From contig NZ_JANYGQ010000019.1 in the NCBI RefSeq assembly GCF_025359345.1, positions 1 to 38,369 on the forward strand: a DNA stretch of 38,369 nucleotides, in the 5' to 3' direction. The position numbers and the translations under genes are program-made. Positions 1 to 8,573 of this stretch are shown piece by piece. The first letter of the stretch is position 1. Each line of letters starts with the position of its first letter. The notes under the pieces were generated by a model. The model saw only the letters and a list, made by a program, of their open reading frames with translations, was not told the origin of the DNA and searched no databases. The DNA is from Mucilaginibacter sp. Its GTDB lineage: Bacteria > Bacteroidota > Bacteroidia > Sphingobacteriales > Sphingobacteriaceae.

Positions 1-192
1 CACACGGGCCTGCTTGTTCATTACCGCCTTCATCATCGAATCGCGAAACTTCATTATTTGCGCCGGCGTCATGCGCATTAGTTTTTGGGCCATTTCTTTA
101 GCCTCCGCATCGCTGGTGGGTTGGGCAAAAATTTTGCAAACACAAACAATTACCAGCAATAGCGTTAAAAGGCATTTTTTTCTTCGTTTCAT
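1..192 (-). CDS. Secreted protein of unknown function, 3' part outside window
   Basis: The minus strand from the ATG at 192 stays open for 64 codons to the window edge, so only the N-terminus is visible. It starts with a basic stretch (MKRRKK), then a hydrophobic core and a likely signal peptidase I site after FAQ near residue 24. The mature part is rich in Met and Lys (AKEMAQKLMRMTPAQIMKF) and looks helical. It lies 186 bases downstream of the next exported gene, past a hairpin, on the same strand, and so extends the run of exported proteins to its right. The family is not recognised. The call as a real gene rests on the signal peptide, the open frame and the context. Confidence 0.6.
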   Translation of the reverse strand, partial: MKRRKKCLLTLLLVIVCVCKIFAQPTSDAEAKEMAQKLMRMTPAQIMKFRDSMMKAVMNKQARV

Positions 193-330
193 AATCAGCT
201 CGTTATCCATTAAAGCTAATCATATTTTGTACTTAATAATCATGAAACTTTAGGTGTTACCGCGTTTTTATATCGCAGCCTTTTTTATTTTATAACCGTT
301 TTTAATTTTTTTGTTTAAAACCCACATTGC

Positions 331-352
331 GGGCCGGCTGCGAAACCGGCCC
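331..352 (-). terminator. Hairpin, possible terminator of the exported-protein operon
   Basis: GGGCCGG and CCGGCCC form a 7-bp GC-rich stem around an 8-base loop. It lies 27 bases downstream of the stop codon at 379 (minus strand). Past the hairpin the minus strand soon reads GGGTTTTAAAC, which is only a weak U-tract, so termination may be partial. Confidence 0.45.
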
Positions 353-378
353 TTGGTGCAACATGGTCCCTAACGATC

Positions 379-1221
379 TTATTTCGCAATCAAATCACTT
401 AATTTTTGCCAGTTAATAAGCTTTATCGCTTCATCGATGTCTGCCGAGTCACCTTTAAAAGTTATCACGACGTTTTGAACTGCCAGCCTGCCGATTTTTG
501 TACGGTCGAAAGCAATTTCATAGCGGGTGGTATTAAGCCCGTCGCTGGTATTCTCAGTTTTTTTGGCAACAACGGGTTTCCCTAAAAACACTATAGCATC
601 GTCATAATAATTACCGTGGAGACTTACACTGCCGCCATCCATAATAGGGCATTCGGCCGAGCGCAAGCCCTTTAATGCCAGCGTTGTTGGCACGGGTATA
701 GACAGTGGCACCGGCGGGGTTTTTGAACAATAGGTTAACGCCGTTGAGCTGTTTGTGCCCGTTATATAAAGATTCGCTACGATAAAAATTGACAGCTTAC
801 TTTTCGCTGCTGATTTAATTGCAGCGGCAACCTGCGGTGCATTGGTAAAGTCTTTTATACTGCTAACTACGCCGCTCACTAACGGGCCCATTTCTTCATC
901 GGGCATGGTAAAATCTACCTGCCAATCCATCGTCCAGGCATCGTTAATGCCAATAGTTTTTAAAATAAACCCGTTACAAATGCTCCAGCTCCCCGGGTCG
1001 CGGCACCAATATTTAGTGGCATCGAAATTCAGGTCCTCCTTAGCCGTTGCCCAGTTTTTATACGTATGCGGCAGCGCATCAAACAATTGCTGGTGAAGCA
1101 TATTCATGAACGCAGTTTCCTCGGGCTTTTGCTGCCTGAATGAAGCGCTTTTTTGCGCCTGTGTGCGTTCTGCGATAAACAAACCTGCAAATAGCAGGGT
1201 AAAAAAAGCTATCTTTTTCAT
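379..1221 (-). CDS. Secreted protein of unknown function (280 aa)
   Basis: The N-terminus is a clear signal peptide (MKKIAFFTLLFAGLFIAERT, cleavage near AQA-Q, residue 22). The mature protein is about 258 residues with no membrane segment. Cys residues occur in WCRDPGSWSICNG (about residues 72-84), TYCSKTP and SAECPIM, so periplasmic disulphides are possible. The C-terminal half alternates hydrophobic and polar residues and looks beta-rich (RLAVQNVVITFKG). The start ATG overlaps the upstream stop by one base (TGATG), which indicates translational coupling. It is the next to last visible gene of the exported cluster. No family is recognised. Nothing indicates an enzyme. Confidence 0.85.
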   Translation of the reverse strand: MKKIAFFTLLFAGLFIAERTQAQKSASFRQQKPEETAFMNMLHQQLFDALPHTYKNWATAKEDLNFDATKYWCRDPGSWSICNGFILKTIGINDAWTMDWQVDFTMPDEEMGPLVSGVVSSIKDFTNAPQVAAAIKSAAKSKLSIFIVANLYITGTNSSTALTYCSKTPPVPLSIPVPTTLALKGLRSAECPIMDGGSVSLHGNYYDDAIVFLGKPVVAKKTENTSDGLNTTRYEIAFDRTKIGRLAVQNVVITFKGDSADIDEAIKLINWQKLSDLIAK

Positions 1222-2345
1222 CAGCGGGGGTCGTTATATGCTTTCCTTATTTTAAAAATTCCGTAAACTGTTCCGCGGGTAAAGACTTTATCCTGGCCCC
1301 TATTGTTCCATACAACTGAGCTGATAGTACCGGTTATAAAGTCCCCATCCATACTGGTTATAGTAAGCGTACCGGAACATTTGAGCCTTTGCAGTTTTGG
1401 GTTACCCTGCATAGCACATACGCACGTTTTTGGGTCTCTCGGCCCGTCTGGCATAACCGCGATTGAATTTAATTTGCCATTAAAAGAATGAACCCCTTTG
1501 GTTAACCCGCCGGTGTAGGTAATTGTTACCATACCACCGCCGGCAGGGCCGGGATGCCCGGGGCTCAAATCTTTTCCCATGCTCATAAACGTCATAACGG
1601 TTACATTATTTGATGGGTCGTAAATGGCATTTGCGTTGCTGGTTAAGCTCACCAGGTTTATACTGCTTGCCTGCACCTCGGCGTCGACCTTATCTTTTTT
1701 CTGTTGCAGTTTTTGTCTTTCTTCGGCAGGTATACGGGCGAGTATTGCCGGATCGATAGCGGTAACCGTTACAGGATTTGTGGCGGATTTCCTGGCACCC
1801 TTTGTTGCCGCGCTAATGCGCAAGTCGTTAAGGCCGGCCGCAGGATCGTTAAGTGCAAAGATGTTATCACCGGACTCAAAATACAGTGTTTTTAAAAGCA
1901 CCACTTTTGGCAGGTCGTGCCCGGTGGGGATCATTTCTACCGTTATCACCATTATGTTATCCCGTGGCGCGCTTGCCGGGGCGGTATATTTTACCAAATA
2001 CTCATCAACGATATCCAGCGACCCGCCGCCCTGTAAAATCTTCCAGTTTCGCGCGTGGTATGATATGGGTATGCCAGCGTTTGCCAGCGCATGGGCCGCA
2101 TCAGACATGTGCACCGGGTGGCCGTCTGTAATAAAATCCCCATTGTTGTCTGTCGCAGGCGGTATATACACATCTATGTTAATCTGCGTTTGTTCGCTGG
2201 CCGAAAGAACGCTCTTTTCCGCGCTTAAGGACAGTCGCCCGCCTCGCATGGCCCTCGCCAGGTCATCGTCTGAAGCGCGCCCATCCTGCGCAAACAGCTT
2301 TGCGGATATTACTATAAGAGCTATTAGTGTTATGTATTTTTTCAT
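1221..2345 (-). CDS. Secreted protein with Ig-like N-terminal part, unknown function (374 aa)
   Basis: A signal peptide (MKKYITLIALIVISAKLFAQ) is followed by a segment at about residues 36-150 (SLSAEKSVLSASEQTQI, then KYTAPASAPRDNIMVITVEM) that reads like an Ig-like or invasin-like beta-sandwich. The phrase 'YTAPA...' before a strand is common in bacterial Ig-like repeats. A short charged linker (PAEERQKLQQKKDKVDAEVQ, about residue 205) precedes a second beta-rich part. That part has Cys in CVCAM and LKCSG and a Gly/Pro loop (GHPGPAGGG). The stop overlaps the next start (TGATG), and the upstream gene is 14 bases away. A structural or binding role is more likely than catalysis, but this is inference from composition. 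Confidence 0.85.
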   Translation of the reverse strand: MKKYITLIALIVISAKLFAQDGRASDDDLARAMRGGRLSLSAEKSVLSASEQTQINIDVYIPPATDNNGDFITDGHPVHMSDAAHALANAGIPISYHARNWKILQGGGSLDIVDEYLVKYTAPASAPRDNIMVITVEMIPTGHDLPKVVLLKTLYFESGDNIFALNDPAAGLNDLRISAATKGARKSATNPVTVTAIDPAILARIPAEERQKLQQKKDKVDAEVQASSINLVSLTSNANAIYDPSNNVTVMTFMSMGKDLSPGHPGPAGGGMVTITYTGGLTKGVHSFNGKLNSIAVMPDGPRDPKTCVCAMQGNPKLQRLKCSGTLTITSMDGDFITGTISSVVWNNRGQDKVFTRGTVYGIFKIRKAYNDPR

Positions 2346-2359
2346 CGGGGTACTTTAAA

Positions 2360-2944
2360 TTATTTTATTTCTACGTGCATTTCTTTTATCACTGCGATAC
2401 TGCCCTGGTGGGTGTCTCCGCCATCAGCCGTTACGTTAAAATGAAAATCCATGAAACCTTTAAACATGGCCGGCGATGCTGATACCGGGGAGTCCATACT
2501 GTCGCTGAAATTTACAGGTATCTCCATAGTGGTGTAGATCGCCGACGGCGGCAGTGCCTTAACACCGCCTTTCAATTCAAGGTTGGCGCTGAAAGGCAGG
2601 CCTGCATCCCGGTTAGCCGGGTCAACCGTGCCATAAAAAGCAAATACATCGCCTCCCTGCGGGATAAACTTATACGTTATAACCAAATTAACCGACGCAC
2701 CTGCACGCACCGCAAATGGCGTACTCTCGCTTATACCTGCCGACGGCCTCCAGTTGGCACGTACACCTTCGCTAACGCAGGGTGTTTTTACCGCCAGCAG
2801 TATGCTGTCTTTAGTAATAAACACGTTTTTACAGCCGGGGCTATTGTTGGTTTCCCATTTTAAAAACAGCGGCAAGGCAACCTTTTGTGCATTTGCGGCA
2901 ATGGCAATAACCAGCAGCGCAAGCAGGACGATTTTATTTTTCAT
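2360..2944 (-). CDS. Secreted protein of unknown function (194 aa)
   Basis: The signal peptide is MKNKIVLLALLVIAIAANAQ with cleavage around residue 19. The mature part of about 175 residues is beta-rich with no membrane segment. Two Cys occur near the N-terminus (PGCKNVF and TPCVSEG) about 17 residues apart and could form a disulphide. Strand-like runs follow (ASVNLVITYKFI, FMDFHFNVTAD). It lies 14 bases before the next gene and 32 bases after the previous one, inside the exported-protein operon. No family is recognised; a single beta-sandwich is a reasonable guess. Confidence 0.8.
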   Translation of the reverse strand: MKNKIVLLALLVIAIAANAQKVALPLFLKWETNNSPGCKNVFITKDSILLAVKTPCVSEGVRANWRPSAGISESTPFAVRAGASVNLVITYKFIPQGGDVFAFYGTVDPANRDAGLPFSANLELKGGVKALPPSAIYTTMEIPVNFSDSMDSPVSASPAMFKGFMDFHFNVTADGGDTHQGSIAVIKEMHVEIK

Positions 2945-2976
2945 ATTTTCGGATTCTTATTTAATCAATGCCTGTT

Positions 2977-4077
2977 TTAAAGATCATGCCGGCACAGGTA
3001 AAGTTTACCGCTGCCCAGGTCCACGTCTAAAAACACAATTACTTCCTTACCGTCAAGAATCACCTTGGTAGGCGAAGAGGCATTTTCAAATACGGTACCG
3101 TCAGAAAAATACAGGCCGCGGTAACCTTCCCAGGCCATGCCGGTTTCGTTAGCGTTCAGGAACAGGAGCTTTGCATCACCAGGGTTGTTAAATTTATAAA
3201 ACAGGGTTCCGTTGCGTTCAAGGATCAGCTTATTGGCGTCAGGGAAGTTAAATACGTTACCGGTATTGCGCAGCCATATCTGGTTATTTGTTAAATTGGA
3301 AAAAGGCCAGTTCTGCCCGTTCGACACATATACTTTTTTATCAAGAATCGTTATTACACCCATCATTTTGCCGTCGGGGCTGATAAGTGGCAAAGCGCCG
3401 TAAGCTTTCGGAAATGTAAATTTTGTGCCTGCCGAAGAATTCATGTGATAGCTTATACCGCCGCTTATACTTGCACCCGCAACAGCTACTACACTCGAGT
3501 CGGCGTTATGCGCAATCTGCGCAATCCAAAAACTGCCTACAACTTTTCCGTTAAAAGTATAGGTTTGCTCCTGTTTGCCGGGGATCACGCCACTGGTTAC
3601 ATTGCGCCCGTTTTTCATAAGCGCATTAGCCGCATCAGTTTGTGTGAAATCAGTGCTGAACCCATCAAGCTCGCTGCCGTTTTTGAGGTTGTTGCGGTTA
3701 ATATTTGGCGGCGTTTCTCCTGTTTTTTGCAGCTGCCCGTTACTGTAGTTCCACATGGTGGAATTTGATTCGGCAACTTTGGCCACTACCTGGTTGTTCA
3801 CCACCTTTATCTCCGGGAACCATATATCATACCCATCAGGGTGGTTGTTCATTTCCGCCTGGGAATAACTTAGTATTAACGTACCGAATTTAGCAGGGTC
3901 GCTGTAGTGTATGGCGCTGCCATCGGGCGCGGTAGACGTGTTGGCACCGGTTGCCTGCTGCGCATTTTGTGTTGCATTGCTGGTTAATTTATTTTTTATT
4001 TTATTTAAAAAGCCGCCCTGGGCATTTGCTGCACTGGCAGCTGATAAGAACGCAAGGGTATAGATAATCTTTTTCAT
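2977..4077 (-). CDS. Secreted protein, possible WD/propeller-like fold, unknown function (366 aa)
   Basis: The signal peptide is MKKIIYTLAFLSAASAANAQ (cleavage about residue 19). Next comes a short basic amphipathic segment (GGFLNKIKNKLTSNATQNAQ) and a low-complexity Ala/Thr/Gln linker. The body has repeated strand-turn patterns such as LISPDGKMMGVITI, KVYVSNGQNW, TLFYKFNNPG and GLYFSDGTVF. These resemble blades of a beta-propeller, though no canonical repeat motif could be assigned. The leader before the ATG resembles that of the gene starting at 6563. It belongs to the exported cluster, with spacing of 20 bases upstream and 32 downstream. No enzyme motif was seen. Confidence 0.85.
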   Translation of the reverse strand: MKKIIYTLAFLSAASAANAQGGFLNKIKNKLTSNATQNAQQATGANTSTAPDGSAIHYSDPAKFGTLILSYSQAEMNNHPDGYDIWFPEIKVVNNQVVAKVAESNSTMWNYSNGQLQKTGETPPNINRNNLKNGSELDGFSTDFTQTDAANALMKNGRNVTSGVIPGKQEQTYTFNGKVVGSFWIAQIAHNADSSVVAVAGASISGGISYHMNSSAGTKFTFPKAYGALPLISPDGKMMGVITILDKKVYVSNGQNWPFSNLTNNQIWLRNTGNVFNFPDANKLILERNGTLFYKFNNPGDAKLLFLNANETGMAWEGYRGLYFSDGTVFENASSPTKVILDGKEVIVFLDVDLGSGKLYLCRHDL

Positions 4078-4097
4078 TTCGTCGGGGTTTTAAATGT

Positions 4098-5525
4098 TTA
4101 GTTGTTATTTAACAATGCCGGCACCGCGGCAAAGTTGATGGTGCTTGTGGCGGTTTCAACCAGGTCTTTTCCGCCTCTTATTTCTATAACCACGTTAAAG
4201 AGCGCTAACTTGTTAGTACCGGGCGTTACCACCGGTGCTATACTTTTTACCTGGTCGCCTGCTTTTACTATATTAAACTTACCGAAACCTATGTACTTGA
4301 TAAACGGCGACCAATTACCATCGCTATACTTTACCGAAGGCCTGTAAATTTCAAATGCTGCGCCTGGTACATTGTGCTGCAGCTGCCCGTAAAATTGAGG
4401 GTCAGCATACTGCGCGTTAACCCTTGCAGATACATCCAGGTGGGCATACACTTCGGCCTGGTGTATATCGGGCACCCCTGTCTGGCTATCATTAATAGCT
4501 TTCGTGGCAGCATTAACCTGCCTGTTAGCCTCTTCCGACGACATCTTTTTTGCAATCACCAGTTTATACAGCGAGTCGGATAACTTTACCATCTTCACCA
4601 TATTTGCTTGCAGGTCTGCAGGGTTTTTGGGCGAAAACTGGTCGGTGTTTACGCTCTGCATAAAGCTCATCTTGTAATCGTCCTGGTTAAACAAACGGGT
4701 ATGCGCATCTACCGATACCAGGTCGCGCCGTTTGTTGGCTGCATTGCACGCGTCCGTAGTTTCCAGCGCTTCGGTAACATCAACCATGCTATGGTCCTGC
4801 CGGTACATAATAGTGCCTTCGGTAAACTTTGCTTTGCCGTCATCAGTTATGGCAATATTCAGGAGTGGATAAAAAGCAGGGTGCAGCGCGTTATAAACGC
4901 GCCACAGCACCGCATTTTCACAGGCAGACGGCGTACGGCCAGTCTCGGGGTTGTAGTACGAGGCATAAATAGTAGGGTCGCAATTACAGTTTGGGGCCAC
5001 CACCGATTTTTCATACATAGCATCTCTGTATAAATGAATGGTACCATTTATGTTCCCTTTTATGTAGTCGCTGGTATTTGTGCCGGTGGCAAAGGTTACG
5101 GGGCCGGTGAATGTAAACTCCAGCTCGCCAGGGGTAAATGTATTATAATGTATATGTACGGGGCCTTTATCGTTATCGGGGTGGCAACTATATGGCGACC
5201 CGTTATAGCGCATTTCAAGGTCCAACTGGTCGCCACGGTAACTATCCTGGTATGCAATATCAGCGTCGTTGTCAGGGTTACGCAAAATCACAATCCCCAA
5301 GTTTTTACCGCCGTTTATCATTACGTACCTTTCACCATCAGGTTTGGTAAACCAATAGGCGTTATAATCAGTATACTTAGTGTAAGGCTGCACCGCGTTT
5401 TGCACTACGGTACGCCCGGCAAAACTGGGACTGGTTATATTTATAGTAAAGTTAATGCTGCCTGTTTTTTGGGCATAGCAGTTAATGGTAAAGGCCAGTA
5501 AAATCAGCAGGAAATACTTTTTCAT
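4098..5525 (-). CDS. Secreted protein of unknown function (475 aa)
   Basis: The signal peptide is MKKYFLLILLAFTINCYAQ. It is not a lipoprotein: the Cys is not in a lipobox context and is followed by YAQ, a signal peptidase I type end. The mature protein is about 457 residues. The N-terminal half is beta-like (SINFTINITSP, ELEFTFTGPVTFATG) with a Cys cluster NCNCDP near residue 178. A helical, charged middle (MVKMVKLSDSLYKLVIAKKM, about residues 310-345) leads to a C-terminal beta domain ending in a Leu/Asn-rich tail. It is the longest of the orphan proteins in this operon and lies 27 bases after the trefoil gene. The function is not recognised. Confidence 0.85.
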   Translation of the reverse strand: MKKYFLLILLAFTINCYAQKTGSINFTINITSPSFAGRTVVQNAVQPYTKYTDYNAYWFTKPDGERYVMINGGKNLGIVILRNPDNDADIAYQDSYRGDQLDLEMRYNGSPYSCHPDNDKGPVHIHYNTFTPGELEFTFTGPVTFATGTNTSDYIKGNINGTIHLYRDAMYEKSVVAPNCNCDPTIYASYYNPETGRTPSACENAVLWRVYNALHPAFYPLLNIAITDDGKAKFTEGTIMYRQDHSMVDVTEALETTDACNAANKRRDLVSVDAHTRLFNQDDYKMSFMQSVNTDQFSPKNPADLQANMVKMVKLSDSLYKLVIAKKMSSEEANRQVNAATKAINDSQTGVPDIHQAEVYAHLDVSARVNAQYADPQFYGQLQHNVPGAAFEIYRPSVKYSDGNWSPFIKYIGFGKFNIVKAGDQVKSIAPVVTPGTNKLALFNVVIEIRGGKDLVETATSTINFAAVPALLNNN

Positions 5526-5552
5526 GATTTTATCAATTTACAACTGCCGTTT

Positions 5553-6563
5553 TCAGGGTTGCTCCATTAGCCAGCCCGAGCAAAAATTATTGTTCGGCGT
5601 TTTTGATTGTATTAAAACACCGTTTGCGGCAATACACAGGTAGCCGCCGGTCATCATGTTCCGGAATCGGGTAACGTACTGCTCATTTGTGGGTTCCATG
5701 GTCCATAAGCTTGCACGATCGTTGTAATTGTCTGTAAAAGTTACATAGCCGCGCTGGTCAACCAGCAGGTAATTCTCTTTCCACCTGTTTTTTATATTAA
5801 CATAATGGCTGCCAGGCACGTTCAGAACCTCCCATTGCGCGCTCCACCAGTCAGCATCGATATTAGTTACCTGCGGCGGGCCTTGCTGGTTATTCAGGTA
5901 CATGTTGTTGAAATTGTTTTTAAGCTTAACAAATACGTGCGCGTCAGCCGGGGGAGGTGGTGGCGGCATATAATTTTGGTCGCCTGCAACAGGAACCAGT
6001 TGAGGGCCACCTATTGATGCCGACGCGAGTGGTGTTAGCTGGCTTGCCAGGTACGTTACCCGCATATCGGGCAGTGTATTTAAAGGAGTAATTAAAATAG
6101 CGCTGGTGCTTATCGTTTGGCCGGGTTTTATCCAGTAGCCTATCTGCACAAATTGCTTAACCCTGTCAACTTTTTTGGTGTCACAGTCGTTCACCATGGC
6201 CAGCACGTTGCAAGCTTCGGCATTAATAATTGCTTCTTTTGATGTTAACCTGGCGCCGGTGGCATTTAAACAGTTAAACTGCGCCAACTGGTCGGATACG
6301 TTGTTAAGAACATTCCAGCCTTGTTTGTAAAGCATTATTTTGCCTTGGTTGGTAGTATTACGAACGTAAAAACTTACCGAGTAACGGCTAAAGTCGCCTT
6401 TATTGCTAACTGCTTTTACTTCGGTTGATTTGATGACGTAACCCAGTTCAAGCCCGTCAACCAGCGCGGGCTGCTTATCGGTCACGGGGAAAGTCGCGGG
6501 CTGGGCCATTACACCACAGTAGACCAGCAAACTCATGCTGAGCAGTAAAAATACTTTTTTCAT
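5553..6563 (-). CDS. Secreted protein with probable C-terminal beta-trefoil domain (336 aa)
   Basis: A signal peptide (MKKVFLLLSMSLLVYCGVMA) is followed by a beta-rich domain at about residues 25-195. A proline hinge (PPPPPPAD) follows, then a C-terminal domain of about 125 residues. That domain has three similar units: FVKLKNNFNNMYLNNQ, YVNIKNRWKENYLLVDQ and VTRFRNMMTGGYLCIAANG. Each has a strand, then 'Y/YL' and a Gln or Asn turn, and WEV or WTM motifs fall between them. This is the signature of a ricin-type or fascin-like beta-trefoil, usually a carbohydrate- or surface-binding module (family knowledge). A Trp/Gln-rich QW-type pattern (SAQWEV) supports it. It opens the second half of the exported cluster and starts 18 bases past a strong hairpin. 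Confidence 0.85.
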   Translation of the reverse strand: MKKVFLLLSMSLLVYCGVMAQPATFPVTDKQPALVDGLELGYVIKSTEVKAVSNKGDFSRYSVSFYVRNTTNQGKIMLYKQGWNVLNNVSDQLAQFNCLNATGARLTSKEAIINAEACNVLAMVNDCDTKKVDRVKQFVQIGYWIKPGQTISTSAILITPLNTLPDMRVTYLASQLTPLASASIGGPQLVPVAGDQNYMPPPPPPADAHVFVKLKNNFNNMYLNNQQGPPQVTNIDADWWSAQWEVLNVPGSHYVNIKNRWKENYLLVDQRGYVTFTDNYNDRASLWTMEPTNEQYVTRFRNMMTGGYLCIAANGVLIQSKTPNNNFCSGWLMEQP

Positions 6564-6580
6564 TTTCGTTAGGGTTTTAA

Positions 6581-6612
6581 AACAGGCCGGTAAACTATTT
6601 GGCCGGCCTGTT
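6581..6612 (-). terminator. Intrinsic terminator between lipoprotein and trefoil genes
   Basis: AACAGGCCGG and CCGGCCTGTT form a perfect 10-bp stem around a 12-base loop. On the minus strand it is followed by TTTTAAAA. It lies 25 bases after the stop of the lipoprotein gene (6638) and only 17 bases before the next ATG (6563), leaving little space for an independent promoter. It probably lowers rather than abolishes expression of the downstream genes (inference). Confidence 0.7.
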
Positions 6613-6637
6613 GGTATTTTTCGCAGATATAATTGTG

Positions 6638-7177
6638 TTATTGTTCGGCCACACTGCCCGATACCGAGCCGGTAACATCCGTGATAACCGTGTTTTTAGG
6701 GTCAGTATTATCAAAGTTCGAGCCCTTTATAGCAATTGCAGGCATGGTAACAGTTAGCTTGCCCGATGCACTCACCGCTACGGTGACAGAAGTACCGTCA
6801 AGGCCGGTAGTTGAGTATAACCCTTGCTTGGCTATGCTCACTTTGTCGGTAACCAAAATGCCACACTGGTTCCCGGTCGATTTTGTAAGGTCGCTCGCTA
6901 TCGTGTATGTGCCTGCTTTAGGTTTTGCCGAGCCCGGAAAAAAGAATACTAGTACAGATGTCGCACTTTTATCTGCTGATTGGCCAGACACGCCCAATAC
7001 ATTATAGGTTTGGCCGCCAGTGGTACTTGTAGAATCCGAAGAGGCAATTTCGGTGTATGTGTTACCATTAACCGTAAACTTGTAAGTAGCTGCTGGCGTC
7101 GGGTCACTTTTCGTACTGCACGACCATATTAAAAATGACAGGGGCATCATTAATAAATACATCATTTGTTTTTTCAT
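6638..7177 (-). CDS. Lipoprotein of unknown function (179 aa)
   Basis: The N-terminus MKKQMMYLLMMPLSFLIWSC carries a lipobox (LIWS-C, Cys at residue 20), followed by a Ser/Thr/Pro linker. The mature protein is a beta-rich domain beginning YKFTVNGNTYTE and containing ATSVLVFFFPGSAKPKAGTY. This pattern (a 'nGn.y' start and a 'P..GTYT' motif) resembles the DUF6252-like and related lipoproteins that are common in Bacteroidota; the assignment is tentative. It is probably anchored to the outer membrane. It lies 38 bases after the OmpA-family gene and is closed by a hairpin terminator, so these two genes may form their own transcript. Confidence 0.85.
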   Translation of the reverse strand: MKKQMMYLLMMPLSFLIWSCSTKSDPTPAATYKFTVNGNTYTEIASSDSTSTTGGQTYNVLGVSGQSADKSATSVLVFFFPGSAKPKAGTYTIASDLTKSTGNQCGILVTDKVSIAKQGLYSTTGLDGTSVTVAVSASGKLTVTMPAIAIKGSNFDNTDPKNTVITDVTGSVSGSVAEQ

Positions 7178-7215
7178 AGATAGTGTTTGTTGTTTTTAAT
7201 TGTTATTTATATTGT

Positions 7216-8493
7216 TTATTGTTTTACAAATTCAACCCGGCGGTTGTTGGCTTTACCTTCAAGGGTTAGGTTATCACTAATGGGTTTGGTATCGCCAAAG
7301 CCCTTGGTAGTCAGGCGTGATCCATCAACACCCAGGCTTACCAGCTGTGTTTTCACCGCATCAGCGCGTTGTTGCGAAAGCGTTGCGTTGTGGGCTGCTC
7401 CGCCGGTATTGTCAGTATGGCCGTCAACCTCAAATTTCAAATCCGGGTTATCCTTTAGTATACCAACTATCATGTTAAGCGTGCCTATGCTCTCGGGCTT
7501 AATGGTGGCTTTGTCTACGTCAAAGTTTATCCCGTGGGTAATTAATTTAGCATCGGTAAATTTTTTGCCAAGCATGTTCATGCCGCCACCGCTTGCAACG
7601 CGCATGTTTGTTAATATAATTGGATTATCAGCGCCGCCAATACCTTCAATATCAATTGCATGTGGAGTACCTAGATTAGGCACCACCAATACACGATACT
7701 GGTCGACATAAACTTTTACCTGGTTCTTTTTAAAAGCAATAGCTACATGGTGCCATTTATTGACAAAGTTCTCCCCGCCTAAGGCAGCAGGATAATTACC
7801 TGATAGTTCAACGCCGGTCTCATTGGCGGCCTGTGCGTCATTGTTTCCTATAGTGATAACACCGAAGTTACCTGATGCAGCTGTTGCGTTGGCAGTGGTG
7901 TTATACAGGTAAATCTTTGGCGGATAGCCCCCATTACTATAGGTATCAAATTCAATGGTCGATGGGTCACCTAAGTATGATGCCGATTTAATCCGCGGAC
8001 TAACGTGGGCGTAGTTACCATCGGTTAATAAAAGCGCTTTGCGGCCGGCAATAGTGTTAATTACTCCCTGGCCCGCACCTAAATTCCAGTGCGCCGGAAA
8101 CTCGCCGTTATCGTCATCCGTAAAACTATCTTCAAAAATAATTTTGTCGCCTGGCACAAAGTCGTAGTTGTTATAGGCAGAAATCGGCCCCTGCTGGCTA
8201 CCTGTTCCCTGCATCGGCTGATTGTTTTGCACAGCCTGTGTTGGCGGCGGCAGGGCTTGCGGAGCATTTGTTGCTGCGGTAGGTGCGGGTGTTGTTTTCT
8301 TCTTTTTAAACAAGCCTTTTATCGCACTCGAGGCTTTGCTTACGCCATTATCAATGGCACTGGTTTCGGTGTTGTTTACTTCGCTTGTGCCGGCTTCTTT
8401 GGCCACTTCGCCTGGTTTTAGTATCTGAGCACTGCTAAGCTGGGTAACCGAACCCAGGGCGATTGTCGCAATTAAAATTTTAAAATTCTTCAT
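7216..8493 (-). CDS. OmpA-family protein with LamG-like middle domain (425 aa)
   Basis: The signal peptide is MKNFKILIATIALGSVTQLS (cleavage near SAQ, residue 22). A Lys- and Pro-rich linker (about residues 60-110) follows. A domain at about 115-300 contains DNGEFPAHWNLG, IEFDTYSNGG and WHHVAIAFKKNQVKVYVDQY, the hallmarks of a LamG/concanavalin-like beta-sandwich. The last 110 residues are an OmpA C-terminal domain: INFDVDKATIKPES, the peptidoglycan-contact segment EVDGHTDNTG, LSQQRADAVK, and the NNRRVEF end. The protein should link the outer membrane or a surface complex to peptidoglycan. It heads the exported cluster. A -7 element match (TACTTTTG, RC of 8544-8551) lies upstream, without a clear -33 partner at the usual distance. 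Confidence 0.93.
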   Translation of the reverse strand: MKNFKILIATIALGSVTQLSSAQILKPGEVAKEAGTSEVNNTETSAIDNGVSKASSAIKGLFKKKKTTPAPTAATNAPQALPPPTQAVQNNQPMQGTGSQQGPISAYNNYDFVPGDKIIFEDSFTDDDNGEFPAHWNLGAGQGVINTIAGRKALLLTDGNYAHVSPRIKSASYLGDPSTIEFDTYSNGGYPPKIYLYNTTANATAASGNFGVITIGNNDAQAANETGVELSGNYPAALGGENFVNKWHHVAIAFKKNQVKVYVDQYRVLVVPNLGTPHAIDIEGIGGADNPIILTNMRVASGGGMNMLGKKFTDAKLITHGINFDVDKATIKPESIGTLNMIVGILKDNPDLKFEVDGHTDNTGGAAHNATLSQQRADAVKTQLVSLGVDGSRLTTKGFGDTKPISDNLTLEGKANNRRVEFVKQ

Positions 8494-8573
8494 GATATTA
8501 TTTTTTTGTTAGGGTGAACAACTTTTTAATACTTATTATAATCCAAAAGTATTTTGTTGACAGCCAACACCAT

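Noticed and set aside
1624..2358. Long plus-strand open frame (244 codons) opposite the Ig-like gene
   Set aside because: It is a mirror of the minus-strand gene, which has a signal peptide and coupled neighbours; the plus frame has no such support.
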